A stretch of 46,521 bases of DNA from JAJTHJ01 sp046316025 (lineage in GTDB: Bacteria > Pseudomonadota > Gammaproteobacteria > Burkholderiales > Burkholderiaceae_F): assembly GCA_046316025.1 (NCBI GenBank), contig JBKCXU010000063.1:1-46521 (forward strand), given 5' to 3'. This document shows, piece after piece, positions 15,603 to 21,928 of the stretch (its first letter is position 1; each line of letters begins with the position of its first letter). Made by a program: the position numbers and the translations under genes. The notes beneath the pieces are model-generated. The model made no database searches, was not told the DNA's origin, and saw nothing but the letters and a program-made list of their open reading frames with translations.

Positions 15603-16172
15603 ATGGATAGCGCCGCCGTGTCGTCGTGGATCGCACGCTTCGCGCACCTTGTCGCTCCGGCAAGCACGGTGCTTGATGTGGCCTGCGGCGGCGGGCGCCA
15701 CGCCAGACTTTTTGCGGAGCGCGGTTGCCGTGTCGATGCAGTTGATCGCGACGCCGCGTTGGCGGCGCAGTTCGCCGGTTGGCCGGCGATCCGCTTTCTT
15801 GCCGCCGACATCGAAGCCGGCTCCTGGCCTTACGCTGGCCGCAGCTTTGACGCGGTGATCGTCACGAACTACCTGAACCGGCCATTGCTGCCGATGCTGG
15901 CCGCGGCGATCGCGCCGGGCGGGGTGCTGCTGTACGAGACGTTTGCCGTCGGCCACGAGCGCTACGGACGGCCGCGCAACCCCGACTTTCTGCTGCGGCC
16001 GCGCGAACTGCTGATGGCGTTTGCCGACCTGCATGTGCTGGCCTTCGAGGACGGGGTGGTCGCGCAGTCCGCGCCGGCGCGGGTGCAGCGGCTGGCGGCA
16101 GTGCGCGCGAGCGCCGACGATCACGCCCGGTTACAACTCGCTGCACCGGCTCCGGAGGGGCCCGCGCTGTAA
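15603..16172 (+). CDS. Class I SAM-dependent methyltransferase (TehB-like)
   Basis: A 189-aa protein if started at ATG 15603. STVLDVACGGGRHARLF is the SAM-binding motif I, CRVDAVDRD carries the acidic residue binding the ribose, and FDAVIVTNYLNRPLLPML resembles post-motif I/II of the small TehB/UbiG-like methyltransferases. PGGVLLYETFAVGHERYGRPRNP is longer conserved sequence of this group, with its G-P-R-N-P ending. Substrate unknown. Two other ATGs just upstream (15593 and 15598) are out of frame. A GTG at 15540 within the repeat would add 21 residues with no similarity to the fold, so I prefer 15603. The next gene, dapA, begins 41 bp downstream. Confidence 0.85.
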   Translation: MDSAAVSSWIARFAHLVAPASTVLDVACGGGRHARLFAERGCRVDAVDRDAALAAQFAGWPAIRFLAADIEAGSWPYAGRSFDAVIVTNYLNRPLLPMLAAAIAPGGVLLYETFAVGHERYGRPRNPDFLLRPRELLMAFADLHVLAFEDGVVAQSAPARVQRLAAVRASADDHARLQLAAPAPEGPAL

Positions 16173-16213
16173 ACTCGCAGTTTCCATATTCAGTCCACAG
16201 CAAGAGTTCACGC

Positions 16214-17089
16214 ATGCTCAGCGGCAGCCTGGTGGCGATCGTCACCCCGATGCATGAAGACGGGTCGATCGACTACGACGCCTACCGGCGCCTGATCGAA
16301 TGGCACATCGCCGAGGGCACCAACGGCATCGTCGCGGTCGGCACCACCGGCGAGTCGCCGACGGTCGACGCGCAAGAGCAAGGCGAATTGATTCGCGTCG
16401 CGGTGGAAACCGCCCGCAAGCGCGTGCCCATCATCGCAGGCACCGGCGCCAACTCGACGCGCGAAGCGATCGAGTTCACCGAGTACGCGAGAAAGGTCGG
16501 CGCCGACGCCAGCCTGCAAGTCGTTCCCTACTACAACAAGCCGACGCAGGAGGGCTTGTACCGGCACTTCTGCGCGGTGGCCGAGGCGGTCGATCTGCCG
16601 GTGATCCTCTACAACGTGCCCGGGCGCACGGTGGCCGATCTCGCCAACGACACCACGGTGCGGCTGGCGCAGGTGCCCGGCATCGTGGGCCTTAAAGATG
16701 CCACCGGCGATCTGGTGCGCGCCACCGAACTGCTTCAGCGGCTGCCGAAGCACTTCGCCGTCTACAGCGGCTGCGACGACAGCGCGCTGCTGCTGATGCT
16801 GCTGGGTGGCCATGGCGTGATTTCGGTCACTGCCAATGTCGCGCCGCGGCTCTTTGCTGAATTCTGCAAAGCCGCGCTGGCGGGCGATCTGGCGCAGGCG
16901 CGGGCGTTGAACAACCGGCTGTTGCCGCTGAACACCAAGCTCTTCGTCGAGGCCAACCCGATCCCGGTCAAGTGGGCGTTGCAGCGGATGGGTCGCATCG
17001 GCGGCGGCATCCGCCTGCCGCTGGTGCCGCTGTCGGCGACGCAGCAGCCGGTGCTGGAAGCGGCACTTCAAGAGACCGGTCTGCTGTGA
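16214..17089 (+). CDS. dapA: 4-hydroxy-tetrahydrodipicolinate synthase
   Basis: A 291-aa (beta/alpha)8-barrel enzyme condensing pyruvate with aspartate semialdehyde, the first committed step of lysine and diaminopimelate synthesis. GTTGESPTV near residue 43 is the pyruvate-binding motif, VVPYYNKPTQEGLYRHF holds the catalytic tyrosine, YNVPGRTVADL follows, and GLKDATGD near residue 160 contains the Schiff-base lysine. Length equals that of E. coli DapA (292). It is followed 20 bp later by bamC, the classic dapA-bamC (nlpB) pair. The pathway's aspartokinase, lysC, also lies in this window. Confidence 0.97.
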   Translation: MLSGSLVAIVTPMHEDGSIDYDAYRRLIEWHIAEGTNGIVAVGTTGESPTVDAQEQGELIRVAVETARKRVPIIAGTGANSTREAIEFTEYARKVGADASLQVVPYYNKPTQEGLYRHFCAVAEAVDLPVILYNVPGRTVADLANDTTVRLAQVPGIVGLKDATGDLVRATELLQRLPKHFAVYSGCDDSALLLMLLGGHGVISVTANVAPRLFAEFCKAALAGDLAQARALNNRLLPLNTKLFVEANPIPVKWALQRMGRIGGGIRLPLVPLSATQQPVLEAALQETGLL

Positions 17090-17109
17090 CCGGCGAGGGA
17101 GAACGAGCG

Positions 17110-18315
17110 ATGCGCACGGGTGTGCAAACGATGCGCGGTACAGCGCTGGCCCTGCTGTCCGTCGCCTTGGCGGCGTGCAGTTCGCTGGGGTTGGAAAGCG
17201 ACAAGATCGACTACAAGGCCGTCGACCGGCAGAAGCCGCTGGACATTCCGCCCGACCTGACGCAACTGCCGACCAACGACCGCTTTGCCGTTCCGGGAGC
17301 GGTGTCGGCGTCCGAGTTGCAGGCCCGGCAGCAGGCGACGCGTCCGGTTGCCGCGGTGGCGCCTGCCGGGGCAGCCGCCACGACGCCTGCGGCGGCGGTG
17401 GCCGGCACTGTCGTTCCGCCCGGCCAGGTCGCGCGGCTGGAGCGCAGCGGCTCGCAGCGCTGGTTGGTCGTCAACCTGCCGCCGGAAAAGACGTTCGAAG
17501 AGGTCGTGGACTTTTGGCGCTCGGTCGGGCTCGGGGTCGAGCGGCAGAACCCGCAGACCGGCGTGATCGAGACGGTGTGGGCCGAGAACCGCGCCAAACT
17601 GCCGCAGGACATCATTCGCGGCACGATCGGCAAGGTCTTCGACTTCGCCTACTCCACCGGCGAGCAGGACAAGTACCGCGCGCGTATCGAGCGCGCTGCC
17701 GACGGCAACTCGGAAGTCTTCATCAGCCATCGCGGCATGGTCGAGGTTTATGCCGATAACGAGAAGGTCACCACCCGCTGGCAGCCGCGCCCCGCCGATC
17801 CCGAACTGGAAGCCGAAATGCTGCAACGGCTGGCGGCGCGCTTGAACCAGCCGGCCGGCCAGACGACCACCGCCGGCCGCCGCCCCGCCACTGGCACTGA
17901 CCCTGCGGCCACCGCCGCCGTCGGCAAACCGGAGACAACCCGCATCGTGCAAAGTCCCGACGGTCGCAACGTGCGCTTGCAGGTGGACGAGAATCTCGAT
18001 CGTGCCTGGCGGCGCGTCGGCCTGGCGCTCGACCGCGGCGGCTTTACGGTCGAGGACCGCGACCGGGCGCGCGGCTTCTACCTGGTGCGCTATCTCGATC
18101 CGGACTACGAGGCCAAGCAGCGCGAGAAGCAAGGCTTCTTCTCGCGCCTGTTCGGTGGCGAGGCCAAGGTCGAAGCGCCGCAGTTTCGCGTCCAGTTGAC
18201 CGATGCCGGCGGCGGCCGCACGGAGATTGCCGTGCTCGACAAGGACGGCAACCCGACCATCGGCACCGCAGTCGATCGGATGCTTGCCCTGTTGCGCGAC
18301 CAGTTGCGCGCTTGA
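17110..18315 (+). CDS. bamC: Outer-membrane assembly lipoprotein BamC
   Basis: A 401-aa lipoprotein of the BAM complex. Start ATG 17110; a second ATG at 17131 could also serve. The N-terminus ends in LLSVALAACSS, a lipobox with the acylated cysteine near residue 26. The next segment (IDYKAVDRQKPLDIPPDLTQLP) is the conserved unstructured BamC region that contacts BamD. Two repeated helix-grip domains follow, at about residues 110-220 (WLVVNLPPEKTFEEVVDFW) and 280-400 (LDRAWRRVGLALDRGGFTVED), separated by a Thr/Ala-rich linker. Inner surface of the outer membrane. Position directly after dapA supports the call. Confidence 0.94.
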   Translation: MRTGVQTMRGTALALLSVALAACSSLGLESDKIDYKAVDRQKPLDIPPDLTQLPTNDRFAVPGAVSASELQARQQATRPVAAVAPAGAAATTPAAAVAGTVVPPGQVARLERSGSQRWLVVNLPPEKTFEEVVDFWRSVGLGVERQNPQTGVIETVWAENRAKLPQDIIRGTIGKVFDFAYSTGEQDKYRARIERAADGNSEVFISHRGMVEVYADNEKVTTRWQPRPADPELEAEMLQRLAARLNQPAGQTTTAGRRPATGTDPAATAAVGKPETTRIVQSPDGRNVRLQVDENLDRAWRRVGLALDRGGFTVEDRDRARGFYLVRYLDPDYEAKQREKQGFFSRLFGGEAKVEAPQFRVQLTDAGGGRTEIAVLDKDGNPTIGTAVDRMLALLRDQLRA

Positions 18316-18334
18316 TCGGCTTGCGGCGCGGTCG

Positions 18335-19108
18335 GTGCTGCGCTTCTGCTCGCTCGGCTCCGGCAGCGCCGGCAACGCCCTCGTCGTCGAGGCGCGCAGT
18401 GGGTCGTGCACCACCCGGGTCCTGGTCGATAACGGCTTCGGCTGGCGGGCGCTGAACCAGCGGCTGCAACGTGCTGGACTGACTTGCGAGTCGCTCGACG
18501 CGATCATCGTTACGCACGAGCACGCAGACCACAGCAGCGGCGTGCACGCCTTGCTGCGCCAGACGGATCTGCTGGTTTATGCGTCGGCGGGCACGGCGGC
18601 CGCTGCCGGGTTCAAACGTGCCGGCCGCTGGCGCTCGTTGCAGGCCGGTGTCGCCACCGATCTGGGCGGTCTCGCGATGCATCCGGTCGCGGTGCCGCAC
18701 GACGCCGCCGAGCCGCTGCAATTCGTCTTCGACGACGGCGACCGCCGCCTCGGCCTGCTGACGGACATCGGGATGCCGACGCCGAACATCGTGACGGCGC
18801 TGTCCGGCGTGACTGCGCTGATCCTCGAATGCAACCACGACGAGGAACTGCTGGCCCAGAGCCGTTATCCGCCGTTCTTGCGGCAGCGGATCGCCGGCGA
18901 CCGCGGCCACCTGTCCAACCGGCAGGCCGCGCAGTTGCTGCAAGCGATCGATCGCCGCCAACTGCGGCAGGTCGTCGCCGCACATCTGAGCCGGGAGAAC
19001 AACCGGCCGGAGTTGGCGCAGGCCGCGCTGGCGAAGGCAGTGGGAGGTAACGCGGAAGATGTCGCCGTCGCCGATCAGGACAGCGGTTCAGGCTGGCTGG
19101 CGGTGTAG
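18335..19108 (+). CDS. MBL-fold metallo-hydrolase (YycJ/WalJ-like)
   Basis: Translated from GTG 18335, 19 bp after the bamC stop, giving 257 aa that begin VLRFCSLGSGSAGNALVVEA, the usual N-terminus of this family; no ATG is available in frame near this point. THEHADHSSG is the HxHxDH metal-binding motif, and later ligands are in AVPHDAAEP, LLTDIGMPT and AAHLSRENN. Members of the YycJ group resemble 5'-exonucleases, but the substrate in proteobacteria is not established. Placement after bamC is frequent in betaproteobacteria. The transcript probably ends at the hairpin at 19232-19259. Confidence 0.88.
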   Translation: MLRFCSLGSGSAGNALVVEARSGSCTTRVLVDNGFGWRALNQRLQRAGLTCESLDAIIVTHEHADHSSGVHALLRQTDLLVYASAGTAAAAGFKRAGRWRSLQAGVATDLGGLAMHPVAVPHDAAEPLQFVFDDGDRRLGLLTDIGMPTPNIVTALSGVTALILECNHDEELLAQSRYPPFLRQRIAGDRGHLSNRQAAQLLQAIDRRQLRQVVAAHLSRENNRPELAQAALAKAVGGNAEDVAVADQDSGSGWLAV

Positions 19109-19231
19109 CGACCCCGGCTCGGGCGGAGTTCTTCGGCGCCCTGTGGCGATGCTCAGCAACGGCGCAGGCGACCTCTGGCTCGGCGACCTTGCCGACGCGG
19201 TCGGCAGGTGCGCGCGGGGAGGTGGAGCAGA

Positions 19232-19259
19232 AAAAAGGGCCGTCGAAGCGGCCCTTTTT
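19232..19259. terminator. Bidirectional intrinsic terminator
   Basis: An 11-bp perfect stem (AAAAAGGGCCG with CGGCCCTTTTT) around a 6-base loop, TCGAAG. A and T tracts on opposite sides let it terminate the MBL gene on the plus strand and the lipoprotein gene on the minus strand. Confidence 0.92.
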
Positions 19260-19277
19260 CATTCGCGGCGAATGCGC

Positions 19278-19592
19278 TTACTTCTTGACGGCTTCCTTCG
19301 TCTTGTCGACGGCGTCCTTGGTCGCGTCGGCGGCGGCGCCGGCGGCCTCCTTAGTGGCGGTCGCAGCCTTGTCGGCGGCTTCCTTGGTTGCGTCTACCGC
19401 CTGCTTGGTGGCGTTGGCCGCGGCATCGGCGGCCTCCTTGGTGGCGGTCGCGGCCTTGTCGGCGGCTTCTTTGGTCGCGGCAGCAGCCTTGTCGGCGGCC
19501 TCCTTCGCGGCATCGGCAGCCGTCGGCGCGGGCTTGCCGCAAGCGGCCAAAGTTGCGACGAAGATCGAGGCAAGAATCAGGGACTTCTTCAT
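19278..19592 (-). CDS. Ala/Lys-rich 11-mer repeat lipoprotein
   Basis: A 104-aa protein read from ATG 19592 with an AAAAAGGTAA ribosome-binding stretch upstream. MKKSLILASIFVATLAAC is a lipoprotein signal with the acylated cysteine at residue 18. Almost all the rest is built of an 11-residue unit close to ATKEAADKAAT, repeated about six times with one 7-residue register break. Such K/E/A/D/T 11-mers form amphipathic helices and resemble LEA group 3 and apolipoprotein-like proteins, which coat membranes or respond to desiccation; that role is an inference. The DNA shows matching near-identical repeats. A lysine-rich C-terminus could contact anionic surfaces. The terminator lies 19 bp downstream and the gene appears monocistronic. 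Confidence 0.85.
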   Translation of the reverse strand: MKKSLILASIFVATLAACGKPAPTAADAAKEAADKAAAATKEAADKAATATKEAADAAANATKQAVDATKEAADKAATATKEAAGAAADATKDAVDKTKEAVKK

Positions 19593-19681
19593 GGCGTTAC
19601 CTTTTTGGAGTCGGAGTAAACGGTGATCTTGTAGAACCAGTTTGCACCAGCTGGCATGGGCCGGTTGGTGAAAGGGGGCGC

Positions 19682-19687
19682 AGTATA
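19682..19687 (-). promoter_or_regulatory. Possible -10 element for the repeat lipoprotein
   Basis: TATACT on the minus strand, about 90 bases upstream of the start codon, within GGATATACTG; the same 10-mer context occurs upstream of cysS. No convincing -35 hexamer at 16-18 bp, so the call is weak. Confidence 0.3.
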
Positions 19688-19743
19688 TCCGCTTTGCTGC
19701 GACGCACTACGGGGTTTTCTCTAAAGGAATTACTCGACAAAGG

Positions 19744-20250
19744 TCACACCCCGAGCAGAGACACCGGCAAGTTGTGTCCCGCCATTTGCCAACGGCGGTC
19801 GAAGCCGGCGATGGCCGCTTGCACACGCGCACGCTCGTCGGTGAGCGCCGCCGTGCCCGTGGTGTGCGCCGCGGCAGCGTCCAGCAACCAGAGCGTATCG
19901 ACGGCGACAAAGCTGTCGGTGCCGACGGGGTCGTCGGCGGCGGCGACGCGCAACTCGAGCGCGTGCGGCAGCAGGCGCTGCAGCGCGCGCAGGCGGTCGG
20001 CGCGACGGTCCAGCCATTCGACATCGTCCACCAGGCACTGGATCCGAGCGATCCGCCGTGCCAGCAAGAAGGCCTTGAGCGACTCGACGGTCGCCCGACC
20101 GGACAAGCCGAAGATGCCCAGGTCGCGATCCGCGCAAATCAGCCGTTGCCGGCCCGCGGACAGCATCGCCTGCACTTGCGCGGCGATGGCCGCCGGCCCG
20201 GCGACGGGGCCGCGTTGCAGCGTGGCCGGCGGCGCGGGCGGGTGGTCCAT
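19744..20250 (-). CDS. Unrecognised small protein co-transcribed with roxA
   Basis: A 168-aa protein from ATG 20250, whose start overlaps the roxA stop by one base (TGATG), so it is translationally coupled. No signal peptide or membrane segment. The body alternates predicted strands and helices: QRLICADRDLGIFGLSGRATVESLKAF, then RIQCLVDDVEWLDRRADRL, then SFVAVDTLWLLDAAA. This is a compact alpha/beta domain, perhaps distantly phospholipase-D-like in layout but without an HxK motif. Proteins of this size and order next to RoxA-type oxygenases occur in other betaproteobacteria. I do not know its function. Confidence 0.78.
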   Translation of the reverse strand: MDHPPAPPATLQRGPVAGPAAIAAQVQAMLSAGRQRLICADRDLGIFGLSGRATVESLKAFLLARRIARIQCLVDDVEWLDRRADRLRALQRLLPHALELRVAAADDPVGTDSFVAVDTLWLLDAAAAHTTGTAALTDERARVQAAIAGFDRRWQMAGHNLPVSLLGV

Positions 20251-21377
20251 CAGCAGGGGCCGATCCAGCCGGCCTGGAGCCATTGGCCCAGCAGATCGAG
20301 CGCGCCCGGCGAGAGGCCGCGGCACTGTTCCGCTTCCAGCATGCGGCGGTCGGCCAGCGCGCGCAGGACGGTTGCGGCGCCCGACGCGGCCCGGTGCACT
20401 TCGCCGTTGATGCCGAAGCGGTCGCCCGCGTACAACAGTCGCGTCCGCGGGTCGAGCCGCACGCCGTGCCGGCGGATCAGGGTGGAGTACCTTGCTGGGG
20501 TAAGGCGCCGTGCCGCGAACACCACATCGGCTTTGGGCTCCGAAAGCGCCGCCAGCAGCAGTTGCCGCGTATCGGCAGCCGTGGGGCGCAACCCGCGCAA
20601 CTTGCGCCAGGCCTGGTCGATCAGGGCCGGCGGTAGAGCGCCCGGGCGCCGCGTCGGCGGCATTCCGGGGTCGGTGAGATTGGCGCGCCACCCGGGTTGC
20701 CGGGCCAGGTCATCGAGCCAGCGTTCGGCCAGGTCGCCCGGCGTCGGCGCACGAAAGCCGACGGAGCAGGTGATGCAATCGCCACCGACTGCCGTGCCCT
20801 CGTGGGCGACGTTCGGCGGCAGATAGAGCAGGTCGCCGGGATCCAGTACCCACTCCTCGGTCGGGCGAAAGTCGGCCAGGATCTTCAGCGGCAGCCCCGG
20901 CACTTCTGCCACATCGCGCTGCCGGCCGATCCGCCAGCGCCGCCGCCCCTGCACCTGGATCAGGAACACGTCGTACGAATCGACGTGCGGCCCCACGCCG
21001 CCGCCGTCGCTGGCGTAACTGGCCATCAGATCGTCGAGCCGCGCATCGGCAATGAAGCGAAACCGAGCGAGCAACTCCGCCGCCGCCGGGACCCAGGCTT
21101 CCAGCCCCTGCACCAGCACCGTCCAGCCGGGCCGCGCGGGCGACGGCAGCCGCGCCAGCGGGCCGTGCTTGAGCTGCCAGCGCCCGTCGGCGGCGGTCAC
21201 CAGCCGCGACTGCACTTCGGCCCGCCGGGCCAGCGCAAACAGCGTCGCGCGATCGACCGGCGACGGCATTGCCGGCAGCGCGCCGCGCACGAGCAAGGGC
21301 CGGCGCTGCCAGTGGCGGCGCATGAACTGCGCCACCGGCAGGCGACCGAGATGGGTGAGCGGGCGCGGCAGAGTCAT
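20250..21377 (-). CDS. roxA: RoxA/YcfD-type ribosomal oxygenase (JmjC/cupin; L16 arginine hydroxylase)
   Basis: A 375-aa protein from ATG 21377. RHWQRRPLLVRGALP near residue 20 is the N-terminal signature of the family. VGPHVDSYDVFLIQVQGRRRW supplies the HxD iron ligands, and DLLYLPPNVAHEG the third histidine, on the double-stranded beta-helix; the C-terminal helical and winged-helix region follows. E. coli YcfD hydroxylates an arginine of ribosomal protein L16 using Fe(II), 2-oxoglutarate and O2. Length is close to that of YcfD (373). It is divergent from slyD (32 bp between starts) and coupled to the small gene downstream. Confidence 0.88.
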   Translation of the reverse strand: MTLPRPLTHLGRLPVAQFMRRHWQRRPLLVRGALPAMPSPVDRATLFALARRAEVQSRLVTAADGRWQLKHGPLARLPSPARPGWTVLVQGLEAWVPAAAELLARFRFIADARLDDLMASYASDGGGVGPHVDSYDVFLIQVQGRRRWRIGRQRDVAEVPGLPLKILADFRPTEEWVLDPGDLLYLPPNVAHEGTAVGGDCITCSVGFRAPTPGDLAERWLDDLARQPGWRANLTDPGMPPTRRPGALPPALIDQAWRKLRGLRPTAADTRQLLLAALSEPKADVVFAARRLTPARYSTLIRRHGVRLDPRTRLLYAGDRFGINGEVHRAASGAATVLRALADRRMLEAEQCRGLSPGALDLLGQWLQAGWIGPC

Positions 21378-21409
21378 CGCGGTGGGACAATACGCTAAGG
21401 AGAGCGGCG

Positions 21410-21922
21410 ATGAAGATCGAACCCGGCACGCTGGTGCGGCTGCACGTGAAGATGTACGACGCGCAGGGCAATCTGCTGGAAGAAAGCGACGCTCCGCTCG
21501 TCTACCTGCACGGCGCCCAGGACATCTTCCCACGCATCGAAGCGGCGCTCGACGGCCAGGAGCCCGGGTTTGCCACGGCCGTGCTGCTGCAACCGGAAGA
21601 GGCCTTCGGCGACGACGATCCGGCGCTGCTGCATCTGGTGCCGGTCGCGCAACTGGGCGAGGGCGCGCGGCTCGGCCTGCGCTACGACCGTCTACCGGGC
21701 GCGGCGCCCGATGGCCGTGTGTACACGCTGATCGACCTGGCCGATGGGATCGCGGTGCTCGACGGCAATCATCCGCTGGCCGGGCGGGCGCTGCGCTTCG
21801 ACTTGCGCGTGCTGGGCGTGGAGCGGGCCGATGCCGACGAGCTGGCTGCCGCGTCGGTGCCGGACTTTCTGCGCCCGCTCGCCGCGCACGAGGCGCACGG
21901 CGGCGGAGGCCGCGCGCACTGA
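21410..21922 (+). CDS. FKBP-type peptidyl-prolyl isomerase, SlyD-like
   Basis: A 170-aa protein with a clear AAGGAG ribosome-binding site 8 bp before ATG 21410. The order of segments is that of SlyD: LVRLHVKMYDAQGNLLEES, PLVYLHGAQDIFPRIEAALDG, an insert-in-flap domain containing PEEAFGDDDP, and VLDGNHPLAGRALRFDLRV. The SlyD metal-binding His/Cys-rich tail is reduced to a short AHEAHGGGGRAH. It should act as a cytoplasmic prolyl isomerase and holdase chaperone. It converges on mutS with only 6 bp between the stop codons, with no terminator visible between them. Confidence 0.9.
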   Translation: MKIEPGTLVRLHVKMYDAQGNLLEESDAPLVYLHGAQDIFPRIEAALDGQEPGFATAVLLQPEEAFGDDDPALLHLVPVAQLGEGARLGLRYDRLPGAAPDGRVYTLIDLADGIAVLDGNHPLAGRALRFDLRVLGVERADADELAAASVPDFLRPLAAHEAHGGGGRAH

Positions 21923-21928
21923 TCAGCG

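Noticed and set aside
19278..19592. CRISPR-like array over the DNA repeats of the lipoprotein
   Set aside because: The repeats are contiguous, codon-phased 33-bp units with no unique spacers and encode a regular protein repeat.
19059..19619. Gly-rich plus-strand open frame over the repeat lipoprotein
   Set aside because: It is the complement of the Ala/Lys 11-mer repeats; the minus-strand product has a lipobox, a ribosome-binding site and the expected terminator.
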